Shown in pieces: positions 44,226-53,454 of a stretch of 64,000 bases of DNA. The notes beneath the pieces are model-generated. The model saw nothing but the letters and a program-made list of their open reading frames with translations, did not search any database and was not told the origin of the DNA. The stretch lies in NCBI GenBank assembly GCA_016715105.1, contig JADKBO010000026.1:35933-99932 (forward strand). Reading direction: 5' to 3'. This DNA comes from Saprospiraceae bacterium (GTDB lineage Bacteria > Bacteroidota > Bacteroidia > Chitinophagales > Saprospiraceae). The translations under genes were made by a program, and so were the position numbers. Numbering within the stretch: position 1 is the first letter of the stretch; each line of letters starts with the position of its first letter.

Positions 44226-46718
44226 ATGCAGACGAGACCACAAATAAATCACATCTATGTAGGCATGCCCTCTTTTTTCAGTAAGGTTGCCATCATTTTT
44301 ATTCTATTTCTTGCGACTACAAAGGGTTTCAACCAACAAACAGTTGTGTTAAGTGGGAAAGTTCAAGATTCTGGGACAAAGATTCCGATTGAATATGCAA
44401 CCATTTCTGTTTATTCTGCAAAGGATAGTTCTTTGATTGGCGGGGGTGTTTCTGAGTTGGAAGGTGCTTTTAGTTTTGAAGTTCCGGCCACAGATGGATA
44501 TGTTGACATAGAATTTCTTTCATTCAATACCAAAACGGTTTCTTATCAGGTCAATAATCAAACAATCATAGATCTTGGCATGGTTTCCTTAATGCCCTCA
44601 TCGATCAGTATCGATGAGGTGACGGTGACTGTCCAAAAAAGTACTTCACAATTTTTGTTGGATAAGCGAGTCTTTAATGTTGGGCAAGATATTGCTTCCA
44701 GAGGTGGGACTGCTCAGGATTTGCTCAATAATGTGCCCTCTGTAGCGGTAGATATTGAAGGTAATGTGACCATGCGAGGTGGATCTAATGTGAGAATTTT
44801 TATAAATGGCAGGCCTTCTACTTTGGTAGGGCTGAATGGTGCCAATGGTTTGAGAAATATCCAGGCGAATATGATAGAAAGGGTAGAGGTGATAACCAAT
44901 CCTTCTTCCAAATATGAAGCAGAGGGTATGACAGGCATCATCAATATTGTTTTGAAAAAGGATAGTAAAGGTGGATTCAACAGCAGTTTTGAAATTTCTG
45001 GGGGTCTTCCAGACCTAAAAGCATTCAACACGAGTCTGAATTATAGAAAGGGTTTGACCAATTTTTTTGTCAACTACGGCATCAGATACAACAAAAACCC
45101 TGGATTGGGTAGTTCTTTTTTGGAAAGGTATGAAGGACCCATTACGAAATCTATCTTGACACAAAATACCAGGACCCGTTCGCGGTTGGACAATTCATTT
45201 AGAAGTGGTTTGGAATTTTATTTATCGGAGAAGGAAGTTTTGACGGCCTCGTTTACGTACACCCATGAAAATGGAGATAACAATGCCTTATTGACTTATA
45301 GGTATGGTGAATATTCTGGAACGAAGCCTAAGGCATACACCGCAGCTTTGACAGATTTTATACAAAGAGATAATATTGAATTGGAGCTGTCCCCGAGGAC
45401 TCAGTATTCCTTGGATTACAGCAAGGAATATGAGCAAAAGGGTAAAACTTTGACTGGCAATATTCAATATCAAAATACCAAAGAATCGGAAGAAAATACT
45501 TATGAAGAAAAATCAGTTGAAAATGCAGTGGTCGTTGAGCGATTTCTGAGTCAACGTTCAGGAAATCTGGAGGGCGAAAAAAATCTAAGCGGCCAGCTTG
45601 ATTTTGTGCAGCCTTTTGGCGAAAATGGAAAACTAGAAACGGGTTTTCGTAGCACACTCCGAAATATCAACAATGACTATTTAATCGAGGAGTTGACCGG
45701 AGAGGTGTGGACCAAATTGGAAAATCTATCGAATAACTTTATTTATAAAGAAGGTGTCCACGGCATTTATGCAAATTATGGCAATAAGGTGGATAAATTT
45801 TCCTATCAAATGGGCCTGAGGTATGAGTATTCCATGGTTTCAACGGAATTGGTTACCACAAATGACATCAATAATCGAAATTATGGAGGTTTGTTTCCAA
45901 GCGGTTTTCTCAATTATGAGCTTGGTTCGGGAAATCAATTTCAATTTAGTTATAGCCGTCGAATCAATAGGCCAAGATTTAGGGAGCTCAATCCATTTTT
46001 TGGCTTTACAGACAGGATCAATTTTTTCAGTGGTAACCCAAATCTAAATCCTCAATACACCAATGCCATCGAATTGAGTCACCTCAAGTTTTGGGATTGG
46101 GGAAGCTTGAGTTCATCTTTGTATTTTCGGAGAACCAACGATGTGACCACAGATATCAAAACGATTAACCCGGATGGAACAACTTTCACCAAACCGGAAA
46201 ATTTGGGTAAGGAAGACAACAGTGGTTTTGAGTTCAATACTTCCTTCTCAGGGTTGAAGTGGTTGAGATTTGATACAGAATTTAATGTTTTTTATAGTAG
46301 ATTTTTTGACGCTCCTCAGCGGCCAGAACTCAATACTTCCTCAATTGCGACCAGGGCAAGAATCAATACGCGGTTTAACTTTTGGAAAGGGGCTGAAGCA
46401 CAGTTGAGGTGGAATTACAATGGTCCTCGTAAAGTTCCTCAGGGAAGTCAAAGGGCTTTCAGGTCACTAGACCTTGGTGTTTCCAAAGACTTACTTGGCG
46501 ACAGGATGTCCTTGACTTTTAGTTGGAATGATGTATTCAATCAAAGAAGGTGGAGATTTGAAAGGATAACGCCTACTTTTTATGAGGATGGTGACTGGCA
46601 AGGTAGGAGAAGTTCTGCCACGCTTACGTTGGCTTATCGAATCAATGCCAAAAAGCAAAAAGTTGAGAGAAGGGGTGAGCAGGATAATGGCAATGAGAAT
46701 GGAGGAGGTGTTTTTTAA
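44226..46718 (+). CDS. TonB-dependent-type outer-membrane receptor (OMP_b-brl_3 family)
   Basis: A protein of about 820-830 residues. ATG 44265 (MPSFFSKVAIIFILFLATTK) gives a clean signal peptide; ATG 44226 adds 13 residues. A CarboxypepD_reg-like beta-sandwich covers about 40-125 (VVLSGKVQDSGTKIPIEYAT). A plug follows at about 135-245 (DLLNNVPSVAVDIEGNVTMR, IERVEVITNPSSKYEAEGMT, GIINIVLKK). The rest is a large barrel (YSRRINRPRFRELNPFFGFT). The plug and barrel belong to the receptor-like family without a clear TonB box. The substrate is unknown. It is monocistronic, and about 280 bp upstream holds nothing I could assign. Confidence 0.85.
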   Translation: MQTRPQINHIYVGMPSFFSKVAIIFILFLATTKGFNQQTVVLSGKVQDSGTKIPIEYATISVYSAKDSSLIGGGVSELEGAFSFEVPATDGYVDIEFLSFNTKTVSYQVNNQTIIDLGMVSLMPSSISIDEVTVTVQKSTSQFLLDKRVFNVGQDIASRGGTAQDLLNNVPSVAVDIEGNVTMRGGSNVRIFINGRPSTLVGLNGANGLRNIQANMIERVEVITNPSSKYEAEGMTGIINIVLKKDSKGGFNSSFEISGGLPDLKAFNTSLNYRKGLTNFFVNYGIRYNKNPGLGSSFLERYEGPITKSILTQNTRTRSRLDNSFRSGLEFYLSEKEVLTASFTYTHENGDNNALLTYRYGEYSGTKPKAYTAALTDFIQRDNIELELSPRTQYSLDYSKEYEQKGKTLTGNIQYQNTKESEENTYEEKSVENAVVVERFLSQRSGNLEGEKNLSGQLDFVQPFGENGKLETGFRSTLRNINNDYLIEELTGEVWTKLENLSNNFIYKEGVHGIYANYGNKVDKFSYQMGLRYEYSMVSTELVTTNDINNRNYGGLFPSGFLNYELGSGNQFQFSYSRRINRPRFRELNPFFGFTDRINFFSGNPNLNPQYTNAIELSHLKFWDWGSLSSSLYFRRTNDVTTDIKTINPDGTTFTKPENLGKEDNSGFEFNTSFSGLKWLRFDTEFNVFYSRFFDAPQRPELNTSSIATRARINTRFNFWKGAEAQLRWNYNGPRKVPQGSQRAFRSLDLGVSKDLLGDRMSLTFSWNDVFNQRRWRFERITPTFYEDGDWQGRRSSATLTLAYRINAKKQKVERRGEQDNGNENGGGVF

Positions 46719-46725
46719 AGGAGGG

Positions 46726-46779
46726 AGTTTGTAAAGTTTGTAAAGTTCATAAAGTTCATAAAGTTTGTAAAGTTCATAA
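46726..46779. repeat. 9-bp tandem repeat AGTTYRTAA, six units
   Basis: Six consecutive units alternate AGTTTGTAA and AGTTCATAA; more partial units follow near 46792-46815. The same words recur at 61609-61655. Confidence 0.85.
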
Positions 46780-46824
46780 AAGCTGAATTGTTGTAAAGTT
46801 TGAAAGTTCATAAAAAGTTATACC

Positions 46825-47044
46825 AAAAGGCTGGTGGCTGGTGTCTAATGCTAATTGCAAAATCGAACTGCTGAATTGCGAAATTGCTGAGATAAGGACA
46901 ATAAAGTTTGAAAGAAGAAGGGGAGAAAAGGCTTCCCATACAATATTAAAAAGCGCAGGGCCTGTTGCTAAAGCTGAATTGCAGAACTGCTGAATTGCGA
47001 AAATTAAACGCATAAACAAATAAACAAAAGGCTGGTGGCTGGTG
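46825..47044. repeat. Two interleaved 19-bp direct repeats
   Basis: AAAAGGCTGGTGGCTGGTG is at 46825-46843 and 47026-47044. GAACTGCTGAATTGCGAAA is at 46865-46883 and 46984-47002. They sit in non-coding sequence with no obvious enclosing element. Confidence 0.85.
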
Positions 47045-47117
47045 GCTCGAAGCTCGAGGCAAAATGACGGATTGCTAACGCATCATTTTTTTTAATTCTC
47101 CCATAACGGTAATATTT

Positions 47118-47147
47118 TTTGAAATTTTGCAAAGGTTTCTATCTTTG
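47118..47147 (+). promoter_or_regulatory. Promoter of the second T9SS gene
   Basis: TTTG (47118-47121), an 18-bp spacer and TATCTTTG (47140-47147) closely match the Bacteroidota promoter consensus. The start would be near 47154, giving a leader of about 205 nt. Confidence 0.6.
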
Positions 47148-47358
47148 ATATGTTGATTTATCATGAGGTAAAAGCTTTTGTACGTTATTGTATTGGATTT
47201 TTGTTGATTCGAGGTGTTAATAATTGGAATGTGGTACTGACCATATTTTGTTTTTGTATCTTGGCAACAAATTTTCGGAAAGAGTTTGAAGTCTCCATGA
47301 TGAGAAATAATATAAGGCTGGGCAGATAGGTGTCCAGTTGACAGATCAAATCAATTTA

Positions 47359-49908
47359 ATGAAGCAACTTGTTCTAATTATTGTATTGCTTGCGAGTTTG
47401 AAATCTTATAGCCAAAGTAGTTTCCACCGCAATTATCCATTGGCAATAGATTCTACCAGTATCAACTTAGGTGGTCTATACCTAAAAGATGGTAACTTTT
47501 TGATGGTGGGAGGCATTCAATCCAAAAAGGGTGATATTGCGGATTTGCTATTTGCAAAACTTGATAATAAGGGAGATCATGTTTGGAGTTACACTTTCAA
47601 CCCAGACACTTTGGATGGTGTAAAATTTGATTATACCAATGTAGGTCTCGTACAATCTTCTAAGGATACCATTTACTTTATGGCCAACCTTTCCAGGCTA
47701 GATGGTGCTAAGAAGGTTTTCGGATCCCTATCCAAGGATGGAGTATTTGGGTGGTCAAAGTTTATCAACTTGGATACAATAAATAATGATGACCTAGTAG
47801 CAGCTGTAGAAATGGTTTCACCTAATGATTCTGTCATCGTACAAGCATCTACCTTTGGTGCAGAATCTGTACCTATCATAGGTGCATATAATGTAAAACA
47901 ACAACGATATATTGCTGAAAAGTTTTTGACTGCAGAACAAAATGATTTTTCTATTGCTGACATTGCTATTGATACAACTTTGAAGGTTTATGCAATTGTC
48001 GGAGATATGGATGATCAATCGGGTTATTATCTGTCGACTTTGAGCCCAACTTTGGAGGTAAATTTTGCCAGAAAATTCAAATCATCACCTACCTCGACTT
48101 TTTCGCCAAAAGCTGTCACCATCTTGAATGATAGTTCGATGGTTGTGGTAGGCAGATATTTTGAGCTTGACACACTAAATATTCCAAATTCATTTTTTGG
48201 ATCATTTGTCGCTAAACATTCAAAAACAGGTGTTTTGGAATGGGCTAAATATGTAAACCTCAATGACAGTTTTCCTGTAAATATTAGTGGAATCACGGAA
48301 CAAGGAGAGAGTTTGGTAATGGCAGGTTCTTATGTAAACAAAACCGATCTGAAATCTATCCCATTGATGGCGTCAATCAATAAAGATGGTACACAATTTT
48401 GGGCACAAGAATATAAAAGGTCGGAAGGATTGGCGGACTATGTGGGCAAGGCCGTGAGTACAAAAGCTTCCGGAGGTTATGTATTTTTTACCAATGTTTT
48501 GGTTGATGGGCAAGACACAGTTGCGTCGATGATCAGAATTGATGCCTTGGGATCTAGTTCTTGCCAAACGGCAATAGAAAGGCCAATATTTTTCAACTTA
48601 ACGCTCACTGCGGATACAATGGCACTTGTAGCAACTTCTGTTACTCGTTTAATCCAGCAAAATAGTCCTAAGTCAAATCCATTATTTGATAATTTTGATA
48701 TACCAACATTGACTCTTGAAACCAAAAATTTCTGCCCCAATGAGCCTATTTTATGGGTTTATCGTGCGCAAACTGAAGGTGCCATTGCGTATAAATGGAG
48801 TACAGGGTCTACCGCAGATTCTATAACAGTCATGGATGATGAGGAGTATAGTGTCATAGTGACTATTGACACCAATGTTTGTTTTACTTTATGCGACACT
48901 GCTAAAGTGGGTAAATTTCAAGAGCCAATGGTTGCGCTTACACTTAATCAAGGGCAATTCTGTACGACAGGCTTGATGACCGCAGGTTTGCAATATACAC
49001 CTGGAGCAGCGATTCAATCCATTACATGGAGCAACGGTCAGACCAATTTGCCTTTTGTACAAGTAAACGCTGGTGCGCTGAGTGTTACAGTTGTTGATGA
49101 ATGTATGGAATCTGCCTCTGCTGATACCGTCGTGGTTTTACCAAAGCTCGTGTCTGCAGTGACAATTACACCTGATTTTGGTAGTTTTTGCACAGCTGGG
49201 TCTGGCAGATTGAATGCGACCGCCGACGCTCCAGTGACCGGTTATGTGTGGAGTAATGGATCTACTGCGTCCTCTACTGGAATAAGTACTCCTGGATCTT
49301 ATACCGTAATGGTGAGAGACATTTGCAATAATCCTGTTTCACAAAGCATCACGGTGAATCAAACCAGCTTTCCTAAGATTGTTACAGATCTGGAAGTAAC
49401 CCAAAGCGCAGAAGAATTTTGTAAAACAGGAAATATCACCCTTGGAGTTTTAATCTCAGGGCAATTCAATAGCATCAAATGGAGTTCAGGTGGCACTCAG
49501 GAAACTGAGCAAGTGCCTGGTCAAGCTGGAAATTACTCGGTCGCTGTGACTGATGATTGTCGCACAACTACGGCAGAAGTGACCGTTGAAGACATTGAAT
49601 CAGTTTGTTTTAAAATACCAAAAATATTCTTCCCAGACTCCAATGAAGCTCAAGATTTGGATGAAAACAACAAAATATTCAAAGTATTTGGGGGCAATTG
49701 TGGTGACCTAAATGGCATCACCAATTTTGAATTACACATTTTCAATAGATGGGGTCAAGAAGTATTTTCTAGTGACAGTCCTACTGCAGGTTGGGACGGT
49801 ATGTTTAGTGATAAACCAGCACCACCCGATAGTTATGTTTACTATTTGAAATATACACAAGCTGATTGTGATTTAGAGAAGAAGGGAGATCTCACATTGA
49901 TTAGATAA
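47359..49908 (+). CDS. Secreted protein with T9SS type B (CHU-like) C-terminal domain
   Basis: About 849 residues from ATG 47359 (MKQLVLIIVLLASLKSYSQ signal peptide); TTG 47338 is less likely. The first ~420 residues resemble a beta-propeller/BNR-free delta-60-like segment with repeated 'G-x-Y-x-N-K-T' strands. Residues from ~470 hold Ig/PKD-like repeats with cysteine pairs (FCTTGLMTAGLQYTPGAAIQ, FCTAGSGRLNATADAPVTGY, FCKTGNITLGVLISGQF), each ending in a 'W-S-(N/S)-G' strand. The type B sorting tail is clear: IPKIFFPDSNEAQ, ELHIFNRWGQEVF, AGWDGMFSD, PDSYVYYLKYTQ. It should be exported by the type IX system; the DinB-like lipoprotein gene follows after 40 bp. Confidence 0.85.
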   Translation: MKQLVLIIVLLASLKSYSQSSFHRNYPLAIDSTSINLGGLYLKDGNFLMVGGIQSKKGDIADLLFAKLDNKGDHVWSYTFNPDTLDGVKFDYTNVGLVQSSKDTIYFMANLSRLDGAKKVFGSLSKDGVFGWSKFINLDTINNDDLVAAVEMVSPNDSVIVQASTFGAESVPIIGAYNVKQQRYIAEKFLTAEQNDFSIADIAIDTTLKVYAIVGDMDDQSGYYLSTLSPTLEVNFARKFKSSPTSTFSPKAVTILNDSSMVVVGRYFELDTLNIPNSFFGSFVAKHSKTGVLEWAKYVNLNDSFPVNISGITEQGESLVMAGSYVNKTDLKSIPLMASINKDGTQFWAQEYKRSEGLADYVGKAVSTKASGGYVFFTNVLVDGQDTVASMIRIDALGSSSCQTAIERPIFFNLTLTADTMALVATSVTRLIQQNSPKSNPLFDNFDIPTLTLETKNFCPNEPILWVYRAQTEGAIAYKWSTGSTADSITVMDDEEYSVIVTIDTNVCFTLCDTAKVGKFQEPMVALTLNQGQFCTTGLMTAGLQYTPGAAIQSITWSNGQTNLPFVQVNAGALSVTVVDECMESASADTVVVLPKLVSAVTITPDFGSFCTAGSGRLNATADAPVTGYVWSNGSTASSTGISTPGSYTVMVRDICNNPVSQSITVNQTSFPKIVTDLEVTQSAEEFCKTGNITLGVLISGQFNSIKWSSGGTQETEQVPGQAGNYSVAVTDDCRTTTAEVTVEDIESVCFKIPKIFFPDSNEAQDLDENNKIFKVFGGNCGDLNGITNFELHIFNRWGQEVFSSDSPTAGWDGMFSDKPAPPDSYVYYLKYTQADCDLEKKGDLTLIR

Positions 49909-49948
49909 GTTCCTTTTGCGGGTTTTGTGCACTGACAAAATTTTGGGT

Positions 49949-50575
49949 ATGAATAGAATAATTGTTTTGCTGATTTTGTCAGGTACATTCCTTATTGGTT
50001 GCAAAACCAAACAAGTGGTGATTAATGACGCCAAGGTATTTGACAAAGCAGGCCTTCCGTATTACAACATGCCTGCTGCCTCAGAAAAATACACCGCAGA
50101 AATGGTGGTCGCTAGAATGATTGACGGATTGGGCTTTCGTTTTTATTGGGCGACAGATGGTTTACGAGCAGAAGATTTATCATTCAGACCAACAGAAAAA
50201 TCACGAACTTCTGAGGAAACCATTGATCACATCATGGGCCTATCTACCGTCATATCCAATGCAGTTTTTGGTATCAAAAATGTAAGATCAGGTGAGGAAA
50301 CATCTCCAAAAGATTTTATAACCAAACGAAAAGAAACGCTTGAAACACTGAAAAAGGCCAGTGACCATTTAAAGCAAGGCAAGGTAAAACTTGCTGAATT
50401 GGCCATCGTTTTTTCGAATAATAACAATGATACTACTTTTCCTTTTTGGAATGTGATCAATGGTCCAATAGCTGATGCTTTGTGGCATGTAGGTCAAGTG
50501 GTTACGTTCAGAAGGTCTTCTGGAAATCCATTCAATGGAAAGGCCAATGTTTTGACAGGTACGGTAAGAGAATAA
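49949..50575 (+). CDS. DinB-like lipoprotein
   Basis: About 208 residues. ATG 49949 gives MNRIIVLLILSGTFLIGC, a lipobox-type signal peptide (LIGC), so the protein is membrane-anchored; the frame start TTG 49916 is rejected. The mature part has a four-helix DinB/YfiT-like layout with potential metal histidines in ETIDHIMGL and LWHVGQVV. DinB-fold proteins are usually cytoplasmic thiol or metal enzymes, so an exported form is unusual. It lies 40 bp after the T9SS gene and ends at a strong terminator. Confidence 0.7.
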   Translation: MNRIIVLLILSGTFLIGCKTKQVVINDAKVFDKAGLPYYNMPAASEKYTAEMVVARMIDGLGFRFYWATDGLRAEDLSFRPTEKSRTSEETIDHIMGLSTVISNAVFGIKNVRSGEETSPKDFITKRKETLETLKKASDHLKQGKVKLAELAIVFSNNNNDTTFPFWNVINGPIADALWHVGQVVTFRRSSGNPFNGKANVLTGTVRE

Positions 50576-50618
50576 AAAAGCCGTGTCAAATCTGTTTTGA
50601 GATCATAACACGGCTTTT
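50576..50618. terminator. Bidirectional rho-independent terminator
   Basis: AAAAGCCGTGT (50576-50586) and ACACGGCTTTT (50608-50618) form an 11-bp stem, and TCAAA/TTTGA form a second hairpin in the loop. It is placed between the convergent DinB-like gene and sdhB, so it ends both transcripts. Confidence 0.85.
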
Positions 50619-50638
50619 GTTTATACATTGATATGCGA

Positions 50639-51388
50639 CTATTTTACATCGCTGGTAAGTACTGCTTTGAAATATTCTCTGTTCATTCTCGCAATGTTCT
50701 CTAGTGAAATTTCTTTAGGACATTCTGCGCTACATGCACCAACGTTTGAGCACATACCAAATCCTTCTTTGTCCATTTGAGCAACCATATTGATCACTCT
50801 CCTTGAATGTTCTACTTCTCCTTGTGGTAAAAGTCCAAGGTGAGAAACCTTAGCGGATGTAAATAACATAGCTGAGCCATTAGGGCATGCAGAAACACAA
50901 GCACCACAGCCAATACATGTTGCTGCATCAAAAGCTTTGAGTGCTACATCTTTCTCAATGGGAATGGCATTTCCATCAACGGCTTGACCAGTATTCACAC
51001 TGATATAACCACCTGCTTGAATGATGCGATCAAAAGAACTTCTATCAACAACCAAGTCTTTAATTACGGGAAAAGCAGTAGCTCTCCAAGGCTCAACAGT
51101 GATGGTATCACCTTCTTTAAAATGCCTCATGTGTAATTGGCAAGTGGTTGTTCCTTTTTGAGGGCCATGCGCTTGTCCATTGATGACCATATTACAGGTA
51201 CCGCAAATACCTTCGCGACAATCGTGTTCAAAAGAAACAGGTTCTTTTTTGTCGTCAATGAGTTGCTCATTGAGCACATCCATCATTTCCAAAAATGACA
51301 TGTGTTCATTTGCCTCTACGTTATATGTTTCAAACTGACCAGCAGCTTTGTTGTTTTTTTGTCTCCAAACTTTAAGTGTCAACTTCAT
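50639..51388 (-). CDS. sdhB: Succinate dehydrogenase/fumarate reductase iron-sulfur subunit
   Basis: A 249-residue subunit passing electrons from the flavoprotein to the membrane anchor. The 2Fe-2S cluster Cys are 57, 62, 65 and 83 (CREGICGTC, then TTCQ). The 4Fe-4S and 3Fe-4S motifs are CIGCGACVSACPNGS and CSNVGACSAECPKEI. It is the last gene of sdhCAB, 19 bp after sdhA. Length is normal for the Bacteroidota type. Confidence 0.95.
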   Translation of the reverse strand: MKLTLKVWRQKNNKAAGQFETYNVEANEHMSFLEMMDVLNEQLIDDKKEPVSFEHDCREGICGTCNMVINGQAHGPQKGTTTCQLHMRHFKEGDTITVEPWRATAFPVIKDLVVDRSSFDRIIQAGGYISVNTGQAVDGNAIPIEKDVALKAFDAATCIGCGACVSACPNGSAMLFTSAKVSHLGLLPQGEVEHSRRVINMVAQMDKEGFGMCSNVGACSAECPKEISLENIARMNREYFKAVLTSDVK

Positions 51389-51407
51389 AATTTATGGATT
51401 AATGCGT

Positions 51408-53399
51408 TTACTTATAAGATCTTGTTTTCAATTCTACATTTTCGAAGATTAAATCTTCTTTGTGTAAAATTGGGTTTTGGTCGTCCCATTCCCAGGCACT
51501 CACAAAACAATAATTTTCATCATCTCTCATTGCTTCACCTTCAGGTGTTTGATACTCTTCTCTAAAGTGACCACCACAAGACTCGTTTCTTTCTAGGGCA
51601 TCGAGCATCATTAGCTCACCCATTTCAAGAAAATCAGCTACCCGATAAGCTTTCTCCAATTCAGGATTGTAATCATTGGACTGGCCTGGTACATATACAT
51701 CCTTGTAAAACTCTGCACGTAATTCACGGATCATTTGGCGACCTTTTTTGAGTCCCTCTGTAGTCCTACTCATACCACAATAATCCCACATGATTTTTCC
51801 TAGTCTTCTGTGGAAACTCTCGACTGATTGATTGCCTTTCACATTGATGAGACCTTCTATTCTTTCTTGACTTGCTTTTTCTGCCTGTTCAAATTCTGGC
51901 GAATTGGTGCTGATGGTAGGCGTGCTGATTTCTTTGGACAAGAATGTGCCTATGGTATAAGGTAAAACAAAATATCCATCTGCTAATCCCTGCATCAAAG
52001 CTGAAGCACCTAACCTGTTGGCTCCGTGGTCGGAAAAATTGGCTTCACCCATGGCAAATAAGCCAGAAATATTGGTTTCCAAATTGTAATCTACCCACAA
52101 ACCACCCATAGTGTAGTGGACAGCAGGATAAATCTTCATTGGATACACATATGGGTTTTCTCCAGAAATTTTTTCATACATTTCAAAGAGGTTACCATAT
52201 TTGGCTTCAACAATTTTGGTCCCCATGGCGATGATTTGCTCTTTACTAGCATTCATTCCCTTGGAGTGCGCCTCAGATTTTCCGTAACGCTCAATGGCTG
52301 ATGAAAAATCAAGGAATACCGCCAAACCAGTAGGGCTGACACCCAAACCCTTATCGCATTCTACCTTTGCTGCTCTGGAGGCAACGTCCCTTGGTACCAA
52401 GTTTCCAAATGCCGGGTATCTTCTTTCCAAAAAGTAATCTCTTTCTGAATCTGGAATATCAAGTGCAGTTTTTTTGCCTTTTTGAATGGCCTGTGCGTCT
52501 TCTTGTGATTTAGGTACCCAAACTCGACCATCATTTCTGAGAGATTCAGACATCAATGTCAATTTGGATTGGTATTCTCCAGACTGAGGAATGCAGGTTG
52601 GGTGAATTTGTGTAAAGCAAGGATTTGCCATTAAAGCTCCTTTTTTTACAGACCTCCAAGCTGCGGAAACGTTGCAGCTCATGGCATTTGTACTGAGGTA
52701 AAATACGTTGCCATATCCTCCAGTACCCAATACCACACAGTGAGCAGAGAAACGCTCTAGTTTACCTGTCAATAAATTTCTTGCTATGATGCCTCTTGCT
52801 TTGCCATCTATGACGACAAGGTCTACCATCTCATGCCTGTTGTACATGGTCACCGTTCCCAAAGAAATTTGTCTGGATAGGGCCTGATATGCACCAATCA
52901 ATAGTTGTTGGCCGGTTTGACCTCTGGCATAAAAGGTTCTGGATACTTGTACCCCACCAAAAGATCTGTTTTCTAGCAAACCACCATATTCTCTGGCAAA
53001 TGGAACACCCTGAGCCACACACTGGTCAATGATTTGAGTACTAACTTCTGCAAGTCTATGAACATTGGCCTCCCTACTCCTGTAATCTCCACCTTTGATG
53101 GTGTCATAAAAAAGACGGTGAATGCTGTCCCCATCGTTTTGATAGTTTTTCGCTGCATTGATACCACCTTGAGCAGCAATAGAGTGAGCCCTTCTTGGAC
53201 TGTCGTGAAAAGTGAATGCTTTTACATTATAGCCAAGTTCACCTAGCGTAGCTGCTGCAGAAGCACCTGCAAGACCAGTACCAACGATGATGACATCAAT
53301 TTTTCTTTTATTGTTTGGAGCAACTAAAGCTACATTGGATTTGTAATCATTCCACTTTGTATCTAGCGCTCCCTTCGGTATTTTAGATTCTAATTTCAT
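51408..53399 (-). CDS. sdhA: Succinate dehydrogenase/fumarate reductase flavoprotein subunit
   Basis: A 663-residue FAD subunit oxidising succinate. The FAD loop is VGTGLAGASAAATLGE near residues 39-54, and HSIAAQGGINAAKNY contains the His that links to FAD. Active-site segments HPTCIPQSGEYQ and YTMGGLWVDYN are present, with GANFSDHGANRLG-like AMGEANFSDHGANRLGASAL closing the FAD domain. The size (about 660) fits the type used with a single cytochrome b subunit. It lies between sdhC (55 bp) and sdhB (19 bp). Confidence 0.95.
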   Translation of the reverse strand: MKLESKIPKGALDTKWNDYKSNVALVAPNNKRKIDVIIVGTGLAGASAAATLGELGYNVKAFTFHDSPRRAHSIAAQGGINAAKNYQNDGDSIHRLFYDTIKGGDYRSREANVHRLAEVSTQIIDQCVAQGVPFAREYGGLLENRSFGGVQVSRTFYARGQTGQQLLIGAYQALSRQISLGTVTMYNRHEMVDLVVIDGKARGIIARNLLTGKLERFSAHCVVLGTGGYGNVFYLSTNAMSCNVSAAWRSVKKGALMANPCFTQIHPTCIPQSGEYQSKLTLMSESLRNDGRVWVPKSQEDAQAIQKGKKTALDIPDSERDYFLERRYPAFGNLVPRDVASRAAKVECDKGLGVSPTGLAVFLDFSSAIERYGKSEAHSKGMNASKEQIIAMGTKIVEAKYGNLFEMYEKISGENPYVYPMKIYPAVHYTMGGLWVDYNLETNISGLFAMGEANFSDHGANRLGASALMQGLADGYFVLPYTIGTFLSKEISTPTISTNSPEFEQAEKASQERIEGLINVKGNQSVESFHRRLGKIMWDYCGMSRTTEGLKKGRQMIRELRAEFYKDVYVPGQSNDYNPELEKAYRVADFLEMGELMMLDALERNESCGGHFREEYQTPEGEAMRDDENYCFVSAWEWDDQNPILHKEDLIFENVELKTRSYK

Positions 53400-53454
53400 A
53401 TTTCTTTTGCTTATATCCTTTTCGGGAATTTATTTAAAATCTGCATGCGATCGG

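Larger units (their letters stand above)
46719..47358. other. Repeat-rich intergenic region before the second T9SS gene
   Basis: A 640-bp region made of a 9-mer array (46726-46779), two pairs of 19-bp direct repeats (46825/47026 and 46865/46984), GCTCGAAGCTCGAGG at 47045 and then the promoter at 47118-47147 with a leader of about 205 nt to ATG 47359. Confidence 0.6.

Noticed and set aside
47150..47329. 59-codon ORF (MLIYHEVKAFVRY)
   Set aside because: Its ATG overlaps the end of the TATCTTTG box, upstream of the predicted start, so it would not be transcribed.
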